Source of the DNA: Bacteroidota bacterium
Lineage (GTDB): Bacteria; Bacteroidota; Bacteroidia; Bacteroidales; FEN-979
DNA length: 58,901 bases
Direction of reading: 5' to 3'
Assembly (NCBI GenBank): GCA_026391735.1
Contig: JAPLDL010000014.1
Coordinates: 1 to 58,901, forward strand
In this document: positions 1-8,449 of the stretch, in pieces
Position numbering within the stretch: the stretch's first letter is position 1
Layout: every line of letters begins with the position of its first letter
Translations under genes and position numbers: made by a program
Notes under the pieces: generated by a model
Told to the model about the DNA's origin: nothing
Seen by the model: the letters and a program-made list of their open reading frames with translations, nothing else
Databases searched by the model: none

Positions 1-6
1 TCTCAG

Positions 7-80
7 TGACCCCGACAGGATTCAAACCTGTAACCTTCTGATCCGTAGTCAGATGCTCTATTCAGTTGAGCTACGGGGCC
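7..80 (-). tRNA. tRNA-Arg (anticodon ACG)
   Basis: The reverse strand folds into a complete cloverleaf of 74 nt. The acceptor stem is GGCCCCG paired with CGGGGTC (one G-U pair), followed by discriminator A. The D stem is GCTC/GAGC. The anticodon stem TCTGA/TCAGA closes the 7-nt loop CTACGGA, giving anticodon ACG (arginine, CGN box). The T stem is ACAGG/CCTGT. CCA is not encoded, since the bases after the discriminator read CTG. It lies outside the biosynthetic cluster and probably marks its left border together with the neighbouring oxidoreductase. Confidence 0.95.
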
Positions 81-154
81 AAATTCGCTGCAAAGGTATA
101 AAATTCAGATAAAATGGCAAAGAGAATTTTAAACTGCCGGCAGAAAACATCCGG

Positions 155-1678
155 TCATTGATCGATGCCAAACTTCTGCTTTGTATCATGGCAAATGATC
201 TGCACCGCGTCTCTTGCCGATTTGATGGCAACGGGTAATCCGCCACCGGGAATACTCCAATGAGCTGCATAATAAAACTTTTTCAGCCCGGGCAGGGTAA
301 ATTCAACCGGCGACTGTGCGATAAGGTTTTTCCCGGGAAGCCATCCCTGGACAGATCCTTTCCAGTTATTAGTGTACCTGAAAAATGTTGCCGGAGTTGC
401 AACATCTGTTTCTTCAACAAAGTCCCTGATCCTCCCGTATTTTTTTTCCAACAGTTCAATGATTTTTTGCGCAAACTCATTTTTAACCCGTTTGTATTCA
501 TCCTTGTCAGTCTCCCTCAGCTTGATCCAATAATCTGCATTACAGGTATAAAAACTAACTGAAACAACAGTCTTTCCATCAGGAGCAAGAGTGGGATCGT
601 AGTTGTAGATATGTGTTTCAAGTCTCGAATAGGTTGATTTATCAGGAGAAACCAGGTCCTGGTCAAGTGGAAATCTCAGAAAATGGGATTCCTCTTTAAA
701 AGCCCTTTTAATTCCCAGAGAGACCATTAACACCGAATAATACACTTTCAGCTTTTCCTGTCTCCCCAGAGCAAGAATGGTTTTATTGACATATCGGCCA
801 CCCAGCGCCTTAAATACAGTATAGTTCCAGTCGGCGGAAGAGACGACAACATCCGCAAAAAGTTCATCTCCGTTTTCCAGCCTGAGGCCTGTTGCATGAT
901 TATTTTTTACCAGGATATCCTTTACAGGTGAATTATAGAGGATCTCGCCTCCCAGTGACAAATATTTATCCCTGAGCCTGCTAACGAATACCCCTGCCCC
1001 ACCAACAGGATATGCCGCAGCCCTGAGATCATTATATGCAAGAGGCATGGTAATGATCATCAGTGGAAGTTCATCCCCGTCGAAAAGAAGTTCAAACGCT
1101 TCACGCAAAAAGGGGCTCTTCAACTTCAGGGCAAAGGAATAATTAGTCTCTTTTTTAAGCTTATTCAGAAACCAAAGTAAAGGCAGGAAACGGATATATT
1201 TGATCTTCTCACTTAAAGGCAAAAGTTTTGGCAGTTTTTTAATCAATGGAGGAATTTCATATGATTGGATGCGGCGCATCGAATCAATAAATTTGTCAAT
1301 AACAGCCTGGTCTCCTGGCGAATTATCAATAAGATATTCTCTTAGTTTATTTATGTTTGTATACAGATGAAATACCTTTTCGCCCTTCAGGCTCAGGGCA
1401 TCCCTGACTTCGATGTCCATCCTGCTTTCATGGGTTATAAAGGGGATGGATTTCATCTCAAGCAATTCAGACCAAAGAAGATAAAATGGATTTGCAGGTC
1501 CTGATCCTAAAAGCCACTGGAAACCGCTTTCAAAGGTATACTCTCCTTTTTTCCAGCTGGTGCATAGTCCGCCCGGACTGGAATGCCGCTCAAAAATCAC
1601 TGTTTTAAAACCGCTCAGCTGCAAATAGCAGCCGGCGGATAAACCCGACACTCCTGCCCCGATAATGTTAACATTCAT
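155..1678 (-). CDS. CrtI/CrtISO-like FAD-dependent oxidoreductase
   Basis: This 507-residue protein belongs to the phytoene desaturase / carotene isomerase / retinol saturase superfamily. An N-terminal dinucleotide-binding fold is visible: GAGVSGLSAG at residues 7-16, an acidic E30 at the end of beta-2, and a PGG motif near 35. The C-terminal FAD-binding signature IPGGGLPVAI lies near residue 476. Family members saturate, desaturate or isomerise polyenes using FAD. It is divergent from the ammonia-lyase gene, and a TACTTTTG box sits just upstream of its ATG. A second paralogue lies at 39571-41070. I infer a role in modifying or isomerising the polyene chain, but the substrate cannot be read from sequence. 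Carotenoid biosynthesis is less likely because no phytoene synthase is present. Confidence 0.85.
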   Translation of the reverse strand: MNVNIIGAGVSGLSAGCYLQLSGFKTVIFERHSSPGGLCTSWKKGEYTFESGFQWLLGSGPANPFYLLWSELLEMKSIPFITHESRMDIEVRDALSLKGEKVFHLYTNINKLREYLIDNSPGDQAVIDKFIDSMRRIQSYEIPPLIKKLPKLLPLSEKIKYIRFLPLLWFLNKLKKETNYSFALKLKSPFLREAFELLFDGDELPLMIITMPLAYNDLRAAAYPVGGAGVFVSRLRDKYLSLGGEILYNSPVKDILVKNNHATGLRLENGDELFADVVVSSADWNYTVFKALGGRYVNKTILALGRQEKLKVYYSVLMVSLGIKRAFKEESHFLRFPLDQDLVSPDKSTYSRLETHIYNYDPTLAPDGKTVVSVSFYTCNADYWIKLRETDKDEYKRVKNEFAQKIIELLEKKYGRIRDFVEETDVATPATFFRYTNNWKGSVQGWLPGKNLIAQSPVEFTLPGLKKFYYAAHWSIPGGGLPVAIKSARDAVQIICHDTKQKFGIDQ

Positions 1679-1700
1679 TTACTTAAATCTATAGTTGTGC

Positions 1701-1708
1701 CAAAAGTA
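1701..1708 (-). promoter_or_regulatory. Bacteroidota -7 box for the FAD oxidoreductase
   Basis: The reverse strand reads TACTTTTG, matching the TAnnTTTG -7 consensus of the Bacteroidota primary sigma factor, 22 bp upstream of the ATG at 1678. The A-tract further upstream gives no clear TTTG -33 element. It is back to back with the TAL promoter. Confidence 0.6.
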
Positions 1709-1741
1709 AGAAAATGATTTTAAGCTAATCTAAAAAAAAAT

Positions 1742-1749
1742 TACCTTTG
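1742..1749 (+). promoter_or_regulatory. Bacteroidota -7 box for the TAL-led operon
   Basis: TACCTTTG matches the TAnnTTTG -7 consensus and lies 64 bp before the TAL start codon. Together with the opposite-strand box at 1701-1708 it makes a compact divergent promoter region in the 135-bp gap. This is probably the main promoter of the 30-kb left arm. Confidence 0.6.
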
Positions 1750-1813
1750 CAAATGAATTGATTGACTGTTCCCGGATCATCCGGTGAAAGAGGTAACCAG
1801 TGAAAGATAAATC

Positions 1814-3367
1814 ATGATTATAGTTGGAAGCAGGAAACTTACTGTCAATGATTTCTTCAAAGTCCTTTTTGAAGGTGAGAAAATTGATATTGATATTGAA
1901 GCCCGCCGGAAAGTTGAAGAAGATTTTGAGTTTCTGAAGGAATTTGCGCAAGGTAAAGTCATTTACGGTATAAACACGGGCCTTGGCCCCATGGCCCAAT
2001 TCAAGATCAATGGAAACAGGGAGCTTGAACTTCAGTATAATTTGATCCGCAGCCATGCTGCCGGATGCGGCTCTCCTCTCCCCTCCCTTTATACCAAGGC
2101 AACCATGCTCGCCAGGCTTAGCTCCCTGGTCCAGGCCAAATCGGGAATTCATATTGAGGTTGTTGATTTATTAAAGGAGATGATCAACCGTGATATAAAT
2201 CCGTATATTCCTGAACATGGTGGAGTTGGTGCCAGCGGAGACCTGGTCCAATTGGCCCACCTGGCTCTGAATCTCATCGGGGAAGGCGAGGTTTTGTATA
2301 AAGGACAGACTTTACCTGCATCAGAGGTTTTTACTGCGGAAGGACTTACTCCCATAACCATGCATATCCGCGAAGGCCTGGGACTGATCAACGGGACTTC
2401 AGCGATGACAGGTATTGGAATGATCAACGTGATCCATGCCAGGAACCTGGTCGACTGGGCTATTCTTGCTTCGTCAATGATCACTGAAATAGTGGAATCC
2501 TACGATGATCATTTTTCCGATGGTCTTAACAGGGCCAAATCGCATCATGGTCAGAGAGTTGTTGCCCGCACAATGAAGTTTATCCTTAAAGACAGCCAGC
2601 TTATCCGCCGCCGTGCCGACCACCTTTATAACAACGACAAGACTATTGAAGTCGATGTTTTCAAACATAAGGTACAGGAATATTACTCGCTCCGCTGTGT
2701 CCCCCAGATTGTCGGACCTGTGCAGGATACGATTTTATATGCCAGTCATATACTGATGAGTGAGGTGAATTCAACAAGCGATAATCCAATCATCGACGGG
2801 GAGCATCATAATGTTTACCATGGAGGCAATTTTCACGGAGATTATGTTGCCCTGGAGATGGACAAGCTGAAAATTGCAATAACCAAACTATCCATGCTTG
2901 CCGAACGCCAGTTGAATTATCTTTTAAACCCTAAACTCAACGAAAAACTTCCACCATTTGTCAACCTTGGAAAACTTGGGCTTAACCTTGGAATGCAGGG
3001 TGCACAGTTCACCGCAGTTTCCACTGTAGCCGAGAATCAGACTCTCTCCTATCCCATGTCGCTCCATAGCATTACAAATAATAATGACAACCAGGATATA
3101 GTAAGTATGGGAACCAATGCAGCCCTCCTTACCATGAAAGTTATCGACAATACCTATCAGGTCATTGCTATTGAAATGATTTCCATTCTGCAGGCAATCG
3201 ATTACCTGAAGATCAAAGACAAGCTTTCTTCATATTCCAGAAGCAAGTATGAAGACCTGCGAAAAATAGTTCCTGTCTTTACTGAAGATACAAGCAAGTA
3301 TAAAGACATCCTGAATATTGTGCAGTATATCATGGAGAACAAACCTCAGTTTTCAATTGAGGAATAA
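1814..3367 (+). CDS. Tyrosine ammonia-lyase (aromatic amino acid lyase, MIO enzyme)
   Basis: This enzyme deaminates an aromatic amino acid non-oxidatively, most likely tyrosine to 4-coumarate. It has 517 residues, the usual length for the HAL/TAL/PAL family. The MIO-forming triad A140-S141-G142 sits in GVGASGDLVQ, the catalytic tyrosine Y51 in YGINTGLG, and the substrate-pocket motif RSH is at 79-81. From memory, the sequence is close throughout to the characterised Flavobacterium johnsoniae TAL: it shares the IRSH, EVQEYYSLRCVPQI-like and NNNDNQDIVSMGT segments. It heads a long polyketide operon rather than a hut operon. No hutU or hutI is present, which argues against histidine catabolism. 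I infer that it supplies the aryl starter unit of a flexirubin/aryl polyene pigment. Confidence 0.92.
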   Translation: MIIVGSRKLTVNDFFKVLFEGEKIDIDIEARRKVEEDFEFLKEFAQGKVIYGINTGLGPMAQFKINGNRELELQYNLIRSHAAGCGSPLPSLYTKATMLARLSSLVQAKSGIHIEVVDLLKEMINRDINPYIPEHGGVGASGDLVQLAHLALNLIGEGEVLYKGQTLPASEVFTAEGLTPITMHIREGLGLINGTSAMTGIGMINVIHARNLVDWAILASSMITEIVESYDDHFSDGLNRAKSHHGQRVVARTMKFILKDSQLIRRRADHLYNNDKTIEVDVFKHKVQEYYSLRCVPQIVGPVQDTILYASHILMSEVNSTSDNPIIDGEHHNVYHGGNFHGDYVALEMDKLKIAITKLSMLAERQLNYLLNPKLNEKLPPFVNLGKLGLNLGMQGAQFTAVSTVAENQTLSYPMSLHSITNNNDNQDIVSMGTNAALLTMKVIDNTYQVIAIEMISILQAIDYLKIKDKLSSYSRSKYEDLRKIVPVFTEDTSKYKDILNIVQYIMENKPQFSIEE

Positions 3368-3394
3368 AGTACGAATCTGAATAATAATTCTTTA

Positions 3395-4123
3395 ATGAGA
3401 TATGCATTAGTGACAGGCGGCTCTCGTGGGATCGGACGGGCGATCTGTTTAAGCCTTGCAAAAGACGGTTCCCATGTCATAATTAACTATAATTCAAATA
3501 GTACCGAAGCAGAATCAACTTTAGCTATGATTCGTGAAAGCGGAGGAAACGGTGAGCTCATGCAATTCGACGTGTCAAACCAGGAATCGGTTGAAAAGGC
3601 CCTTGGTGAATGGCAATCGGGGAATGCAGGAAAATACATCCAGGTTGTTGTTAATAATGCAGGCATCAGGAAGGACGCCCTGGTTATGTGGATGAAGAAT
3701 GAGGAATGGAACGATGTTCTGAATACAAACCTGAACAGTTTCTTTTATATAACCAGGTTCCTTATAAAGGATATGCTGTTGAATAAGTTTGGACGGATCA
3801 TCAATGTGGTCTCGCTCAGCGGTATTAAAGGCCTTCCCGGCCAGGCAAACTATTCAGCTGCTAAAGGAGGCGTGATTGCTGCAACCAAGGCTCTGGCCCA
3901 GGAAATTGCAAAAAAGAATGTAACCGTGAATGCTGTTGCCCCCGGTTTTATCAAAACCGATATGACCAAAGACCTTGACGAGGCTCAGCTTAAGACCATG
4001 ATCCCTATGGGGCGTTTTGGCCGGCCCGAAGAAGTTGCTTCAGCTGTGAGCTTCCTTGCTTCTGACGCTGCATCTTATATCACTGGTTCTGTTATTAATG
4101 TCAACGGAGGTCTTTACACATAG
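3395..4123 (+). CDS. fabG: 3-oxoacyl-ACP reductase, FabG type
   Basis: This is a short-chain dehydrogenase/reductase of 242 residues that reduces 3-ketoacyl-ACP to 3-hydroxyacyl-ACP with NAD(P)H. The cofactor motif TGGSRGIG is at 7-14 and NNAG at 87-90. The catalytic tetrad is N112, S140, Y153 and K157 (YSAAK). The C-terminal PGFIKTDM segment is also typical of FabG. It lies 27 bp downstream of TAL and upstream of a ketosynthase. It is the only ketoreductase of this type in the cluster, so it probably serves every elongation cycle of the polyene. Confidence 0.92.
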   Translation: MRYALVTGGSRGIGRAICLSLAKDGSHVIINYNSNSTEAESTLAMIRESGGNGELMQFDVSNQESVEKALGEWQSGNAGKYIQVVVNNAGIRKDALVMWMKNEEWNDVLNTNLNSFFYITRFLIKDMLLNKFGRIINVVSLSGIKGLPGQANYSAAKGGVIAATKALAQEIAKKNVTVNAVAPGFIKTDMTKDLDEAQLKTMIPMGRFGRPEEVASAVSFLASDAASYITGSVINVNGGLYT

Positions 4124-4138
4124 AGCAATGATCATTTT

Positions 4139-4170
4139 CGCTATCCCGCTATCCCGCTATCCCGCTATCT
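4139..4170 (+). repeat. 8-bp tandem repeat (4 copies) abutting a ketosynthase start
   Basis: Four head-to-tail copies of CGCTATCC are present, the last ending in T. The array stops one base before the ATG of the ketosynthase at 4172 and occupies the place where a ribosome-binding site would be. The unit length is not a multiple of three, but the array is outside the coding frame. Confidence 0.9.
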
Positions 4171-4171
4171 G

Positions 4172-5395
4172 ATGACAAGAGTCGTAATCACCGGAATGGG
4201 AATCTATTCTGTTATCGGTAAAAATCTTGCCGATGTAAAAGATTCACTTTATTATGGCAGATCGGGGATCATCTTTGACCCGAAAAGAAAAGAAATGGGC
4301 TTCCGTTCTGCTCTGACCGGTATGGTTGACCGTCCGGTCCTGAAAGGAGTTCTTGACCGGCGAATGAGGGTCGGGATGCCGGTCCAGGGTGAATACGCAT
4401 ATATGGCCACTCTTGAAGCCTTGAAAAATGCAGGAATTGACCAGTCATTTCTTGACCGGAATGAAGTCGGGATCCTTTATGGCAATGACAGTTCTGCTGT
4501 TCCTGTTGTAGAATCGGTTGACATTCTAAGGAAAGAAAAAGACACGATGCTTATTGGTTCAGGTTATATTTTTCAATCGATGAACTCAACTGTATCCATG
4601 AACCTCAGCGTGATCTTCAAACTTAAAGGGATAAATTTCACAGTCAGCGGAGCCTGTGCCAGCGGCTCTCATGCAATAGGAATCGGTTTCCTTATGATCA
4701 AACAGGGCTTGCAGGACATGATCATCTGTGGCGGTGCCCAGGAAATTAATCCCGAATCTACAGCCAGTTTTGATGCCCTTAACGCATTCTCGATCCGTGA
4801 GTCGGAACCTGCAAAAGCCTCAAGACCTTTTGATCGCGACCGCGATGGCCTGGTCCCAAGCGGCGGTGCCGCAACCATTATCCTTGAAAGTTATGAATCT
4901 GCCAAAAAGCGCGGAGCTACCATACTGGCCGAGCTTGTTGGCTATGGATTCTCATCAAATGGCGAGCATATCTCGCTTCCAAACGTCGAAGGCCCTGCCC
5001 GGGCAATGCAGATGTCCCTGAAAGTTGCAGACATGCCGGCAAAAGACATTGACTATATCAATGCCCACGCTACCTCCACACCTGCCGGTGATGGCAATGA
5101 AGCAAAAGCCATTTGCCAGATCTTTGGGAAGGAAATGCCGCTGGTGAGCAGCACAAAATCAATGACCGGTCATGAAATGTGGATGGGAGGCGCCAGCGAG
5201 GTGGTTTATTCGACCCTGATGATGAATAATAATTTCATTGCACCGAATATAAATTTTGAAAATCCCGATGAAGCTACCGCTTGCCTGAACCTGGCAACAG
5301 TTACTACTCCCCTCGAAATCAATGCATTTCTTTCCAATTCTTTTGGTTTCGGAGGTACAAATTCATCCCTGGTCGTAAAGAAAGCTTCATTCTGA
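4172..5395 (+). CDS. Beta-ketoacyl-ACP synthase (FabF/FabB type)
   Basis: This condensing enzyme of 407 residues carries the full Cys-His-His set: C162 in SGACASGS, H299 in NAHATST, K329 and H334 in TKSMTGH. The MTGHEMWMGGASE stretch after the second His is FabB-like rather than FabF-like. It should catalyse decarboxylative Claisen condensation of malonyl-ACP with an acyl chain. It sits between FabG and an ACP, so it could work with either. No chain-length-factor partner is adjacent, unlike the pairs at 15931-20522. Its start is unusual because an 8-bp tandem repeat replaces a recognisable ribosome-binding site. Confidence 0.9.
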   Translation: MTRVVITGMGIYSVIGKNLADVKDSLYYGRSGIIFDPKRKEMGFRSALTGMVDRPVLKGVLDRRMRVGMPVQGEYAYMATLEALKNAGIDQSFLDRNEVGILYGNDSSAVPVVESVDILRKEKDTMLIGSGYIFQSMNSTVSMNLSVIFKLKGINFTVSGACASGSHAIGIGFLMIKQGLQDMIICGGAQEINPESTASFDALNAFSIRESEPAKASRPFDRDRDGLVPSGGAATIILESYESAKKRGATILAELVGYGFSSNGEHISLPNVEGPARAMQMSLKVADMPAKDIDYINAHATSTPAGDGNEAKAICQIFGKEMPLVSSTKSMTGHEMWMGGASEVVYSTLMMNNNFIAPNINFENPDEATACLNLATVTTPLEINAFLSNSFGFGGTNSSLVVKKASF

Positions 5396-5414
5396 AATTC
5401 TCATTTTTTTTTTT

Positions 5415-5422
5415 TACTTTTG
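5415..5422 (+). promoter_or_regulatory. Internal -7 box upstream of the ACP
   Basis: TACTTTTG lies within a T-rich stretch 21 bp before the ACP ATG at 5444. An in-frame TTG at 5420 overlaps this box, which argues that the ATG is the real start. It may give extra transcription of the ACP and downstream genes. Confidence 0.5.
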
Positions 5423-5443
5423 CAGAGTGTAAGAGATCTTATA

Positions 5444-5692
5444 ATGCAAAACGACGAGATTATCAGTAAGATCAACCAGTTGCTGGTAGATGAGATAGAA
5501 ATTGAGGAGGATAAGATAAGCCCCGCCGCCGATCTTAAAAAGGATCTTGAGATTGACAGCCTTGATTTTGTTGATTTATTTGTGATCATTGAACGCAACT
5601 TCGGTGTAAAAATGAAGGCTGAGGAAATGACTGAGATTAAAAGTCTACAGGATTTTTACGACTATATCATTAAACGTGTCGGTTCAAATTAG
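5444..5692 (+). CDS. Acyl carrier protein
   Basis: This is a small acidic protein of 82 residues with the phosphopantetheine attachment motif LEIDSLDFVD. Ser39 is the expected 4'-phosphopantetheine site. I chose the ATG at 5444; an in-frame upstream TTG at 5420 falls inside a promoter-like box. It is one of four ACPs in the cluster (others at 15670, 30359 and 50766). Its position between a ketosynthase and the acyltransferase/radical SAM fusion suggests it carries the growing or finished acyl chain for one of them. Confidence 0.92.
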   Translation: MQNDEIISKINQLLVDEIEIEEDKISPAADLKKDLEIDSLDFVDLFVIIERNFGVKMKAEEMTEIKSLQDFYDYIIKRVGSN

Positions 5693-5697
5693 CTGCA

Positions 5698-8031
5698 ATG
5701 GAGTCCTGGGAAGGTAAAACCCGCGGAGGAATCCTTGGCTATAAAATCTTTATCTGGACGCTCAGGAACCTTGGAATTTCTTTCGCTTATTTCCTGCTTT
5801 TTTTCGTGGTAACTTATTTTATATTCGCCTCCGGAAAGGCTTTCAGGGCCGCTTACCGTTACTTTCATGAAAGAATGTACTATGGATTCCTGAAGTCGTT
5901 ATTCAGCGTATACAGGAATTATTACATTTTCGGGCAGATTCTGGTTGATAAACTGGCCCTGCTTGCAGGCTTTCAGAATAAATTCACATTTGACTTTGAA
6001 GGTGAAGAGTACCTGAGGCAAATGGATAAAGGTGGTCTGCTCATCAGCGGTCACGTGGGTAACTGGGAGATCGCCGGACAGCTTCTCGTGAGGCTTGAAA
6101 AAAAGATCAATATCCTGATGTATGATGCAGAACATAAGAAAATAAAGGGTTACCTCGCTGAAGTCCTAAGGCGTAATGTGAATTTTATAGTCATCAGGGA
6201 AGATTATTCCCACCTTCAGGAAATCAAAGAGGCATTTTCCAGGGGCGAGATCATTGCCATGCATGGAGACCGGTATATGGAAGGGAATAAAACCCTAGTG
6301 ACGGAATTTCTTGGTTCCCTTGCAGCCTTCCCCCTGGGCCCGGTTAACCTTGCTGCCCGATTTAACGTCCCTGTAGCTTATGTTTTCGCCGTAAAGGAAA
6401 CAAATTCCCATTATCATTTTTTCTCCACCCCGCTTCAGAATATCGAATTCTCGAATAATCTGAAGAAAAGGGATGCCATACTGGCCGGGGCTGTGAAAAA
6501 ATTCGTGGATGCTTTTGAAACTGTCGTTTATAAATATCCCCTGCAGTGGTTTAACTATTATGATTTCTGGAAAATTCCTGACCATATTCATCAACAACCA
6601 CGGAATGCCGGCACTGAAACCGTGATCTCATCCGCCGACAATTTGCAAGGCCAAAAAGAACCTGTCAAAAAAAAGAGCAGGAAACTTCTTCTTATATCTG
6701 CCAACCAGTATGCCAACCCTTACCCGGTTTATCCTTTGGGCATCTCTTATCTTTATTCCTACCTCAGCGACCATATGCCCGATCTGGACATACGTTCTTT
6801 TGATTTTAATCTTCAAGGAAGTGAAGAACTTAAAAACCTGCTGCTGTCGTACAAGCCTGATTATACGGGCCTTTCGCTAAGAAATATCGACGACGTTAAC
6901 TTTTACACCAAGGAAAGTTTCGTTGGCGGCTACAAGACCATTGCAGATATAATCAGGGAAGCCGGAAATGGTACCACTTTTATTTTAGGCGGATCGGCTT
7001 TTTCGATCTACCCAAGGGAATTATTCGAGCTTTTGCAACCCGATTTCGGTATTACCGGAGAAGGGGAAGAAAGCCTGCACATGCTCCTGAAAAGTCTTGA
7101 TTCAGGACTTGCCGACCTGGACATCCAGGGTCTTATCTACAGGAAGGAAGGTGAGTTAAAACATAATTCCAGGCAGCATTTCATCAAAACACCTGAACTC
7201 TCATTTGACCCGGGCCTGGTTAAATTTTACTGGCAGAAAAGCGGGATGATCAACATCCAGACAAAGCGTGGTTGTCCGTTTAATTGCATTTATTGTACCT
7301 ATCCCCTCATTGAAGGCCATAATGTGCGCACTCTTGATCCCGACAGGATCCTTCATACGCTTCGAGATCTTTATTACCATCACAATATCGATTATTACTT
7401 TTTTACTGATTCAGTTTTCAATATCAGCAATAATTTCAACATAGAACTGGCCGAAAAGATCATCAAGTCGAACATGAAACTGAAGTGGGGAGCGTATTTT
7501 TCACCCTTCAAGCTGTCAAAAGACCTTCTTAAGCTTTTCGCAAAGGCCGGGCTTACACATATTGAATTCGGGACCGAATCGCTGTCGGACACCACGCTGA
7601 AAGCCTATGGCAAGCACTTTGACGCGGATGAGGTTGTAAGGGTCTCAGAGTATTGCAATGAAGCCAATATCTATTTTTGTCATTTTATGATCATCGGCGG
7701 ATATGGCGAGACAGACCAGACTGTGGATGAGAGTTTTGAAAATTCAAAACGTATTGATAATACTGTTTTCTTCCCTTATGTGGGGATGCGTATCTACCCT
7801 GGTACTAAACTTCACGAGCTAAGTATTGCAGAAGGGATATTGTCGGCAGACGACCCGATTATTGAGCCTGTTTATTACATTTCAAAAAAAGTGAATTACG
7901 AAACTCTAAGAGAAAGGGCCGAAAAGTCGGGGCGCCGCTGGGTTTTCGCCGATGAAGACGTGGCTACCGCAATGAACAGGATGAGAAGCAGAAACCGTAA
8001 AGGATCATTATGGCATCATTTAAAGAAATAA
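5698..8031 (+). CDS. LpxL-like acyltransferase fused to B12-binding radical SAM domain
   Basis: This 777-residue protein has two parts. Residues 1-300 form a lysophospholipid/lipid A-type acyltransferase: a membrane segment near 25-45, the HxxxxE motif HVGNWE at 119-124, and MHGDRYMEG near 188-196. Residues from about 327 on form a cobalamin-binding domain (PVYPLGISYL, then FILGGSAF and GEGEES) followed by a radical SAM core with C526, C530 and C533 in RGCPFNCIYC. LpxL-like proteins occur in aryl polyene clusters and transfer acyl groups to lipid carriers. The radical SAM half could methylate or rearrange the chain. It resembles the separate protein encoded at 31665-33131 (shared IQTKRGC and YPL-EG motifs). 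The fusion suggests that modification and acyl transfer are coupled at the membrane. Product and order of action are inference. Confidence 0.85.
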   Translation: MESWEGKTRGGILGYKIFIWTLRNLGISFAYFLLFFVVTYFIFASGKAFRAAYRYFHERMYYGFLKSLFSVYRNYYIFGQILVDKLALLAGFQNKFTFDFEGEEYLRQMDKGGLLISGHVGNWEIAGQLLVRLEKKINILMYDAEHKKIKGYLAEVLRRNVNFIVIREDYSHLQEIKEAFSRGEIIAMHGDRYMEGNKTLVTEFLGSLAAFPLGPVNLAARFNVPVAYVFAVKETNSHYHFFSTPLQNIEFSNNLKKRDAILAGAVKKFVDAFETVVYKYPLQWFNYYDFWKIPDHIHQQPRNAGTETVISSADNLQGQKEPVKKKSRKLLLISANQYANPYPVYPLGISYLYSYLSDHMPDLDIRSFDFNLQGSEELKNLLLSYKPDYTGLSLRNIDDVNFYTKESFVGGYKTIADIIREAGNGTTFILGGSAFSIYPRELFELLQPDFGITGEGEESLHMLLKSLDSGLADLDIQGLIYRKEGELKHNSRQHFIKTPELSFDPGLVKFYWQKSGMINIQTKRGCPFNCIYCTYPLIEGHNVRTLDPDRILHTLRDLYYHHNIDYYFFTDSVFNISNNFNIELAEKIIKSNMKLKWGAYFSPFKLSKDLLKLFAKAGLTHIEFGTESLSDTTLKAYGKHFDADEVVRVSEYCNEANIYFCHFMIIGGYGETDQTVDESFENSKRIDNTVFFPYVGMRIYPGTKLHELSIAEGILSADDPIIEPVYYISKKVNYETLRERAEKSGRRWVFADEDVATAMNRMRSRNRKGSLWHHLKK

Positions 8032-8435
8032 ACCTGCCCCAGAAGCCTCCAATGGTGATGGTCGACCGCATCCTTAGCATACAGGATAAAACGACGGTCA
8101 CTTCATTCCTGGTAAGGGATGATAATGTGTTTCTTGCGGATGGCGTTTTGCGGGAACCAGGCCTGATTGAAAATATTGCACAGAGTGCAGCTGCAGGTAT
8201 TTCAGCTAATCCTGCCAATACCGGCGACGAACCGAAACTCGGGTTCATCGGAGCGATAAGAGAACTCAGGATCAGTAAACTTCCTGCAGCAGGAGACGAG
8301 ATCATAACTTCTGTCACGGTTACCCATGAAATATTGAATGCGACTGTTGTCGCCGGGAAAATTGAACTGAATGGAGAACTGATCGCTGAATGCGAGCTCA
8401 GGATTTTCCTTGAAAATACCGACAAATCAGTTTAG
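8010..8435 (+). CDS. Hotdog-fold 3-hydroxyacyl-ACP dehydratase subunit (ApeP-like), lacks catalytic His
   Basis: This 141-residue hotdog protein is related to FabZ. It has the N-terminal LPQKPPMVMVDR segment (FabZ: LPHRxPFLLVDR) and EPGLIENIAQSAAAG, in which E54 matches the catalytic glutamate of FabZ. The GHFPxxPxxPG loop that carries the catalytic histidine is missing: the corresponding stretch reads FLADGVLREPG. It therefore probably cannot act alone. The other dehydratase at 22691-23095 has the histidine loop but no acidic residue, so I infer a heteromeric enzyme. It overlaps the preceding gene by 22 bp, implying translational coupling. Confidence 0.8.
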   Translation: MASFKEINLPQKPPMVMVDRILSIQDKTTVTSFLVRDDNVFLADGVLREPGLIENIAQSAAAGISANPANTGDEPKLGFIGAIRELRISKLPAAGDEIITSVTVTHEILNATVVAGKIELNGELIAECELRIFLENTDKSV

Positions 8436-8449
8436 AATAAATTGTTATT

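Noticed and set aside
7..80. Integration site of a mobile element at the tRNA
   Set aside because: I saw no integrase, no direct repeat of the tRNA 3' end elsewhere and no transposase in the window.
155..1678. Carotenoid phytoene desaturase
   Set aside because: Only the fold is shared. There is no phytoene synthase, cyclase or ketolase in the window, and a paralogue lies within the aryl polyene-like cluster.
1814..3367. Histidine ammonia-lyase for histidine catabolism
   Set aside because: No hut genes are nearby. The protein matches the Flavobacterium TAL pattern and leads a polyketide operon.
5420..5443. Longer ACP start at TTG 5420
   Set aside because: The TTG overlaps a -7 promoter box, and the added residues do not extend the ACP fold. 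ATG 5444 is better.
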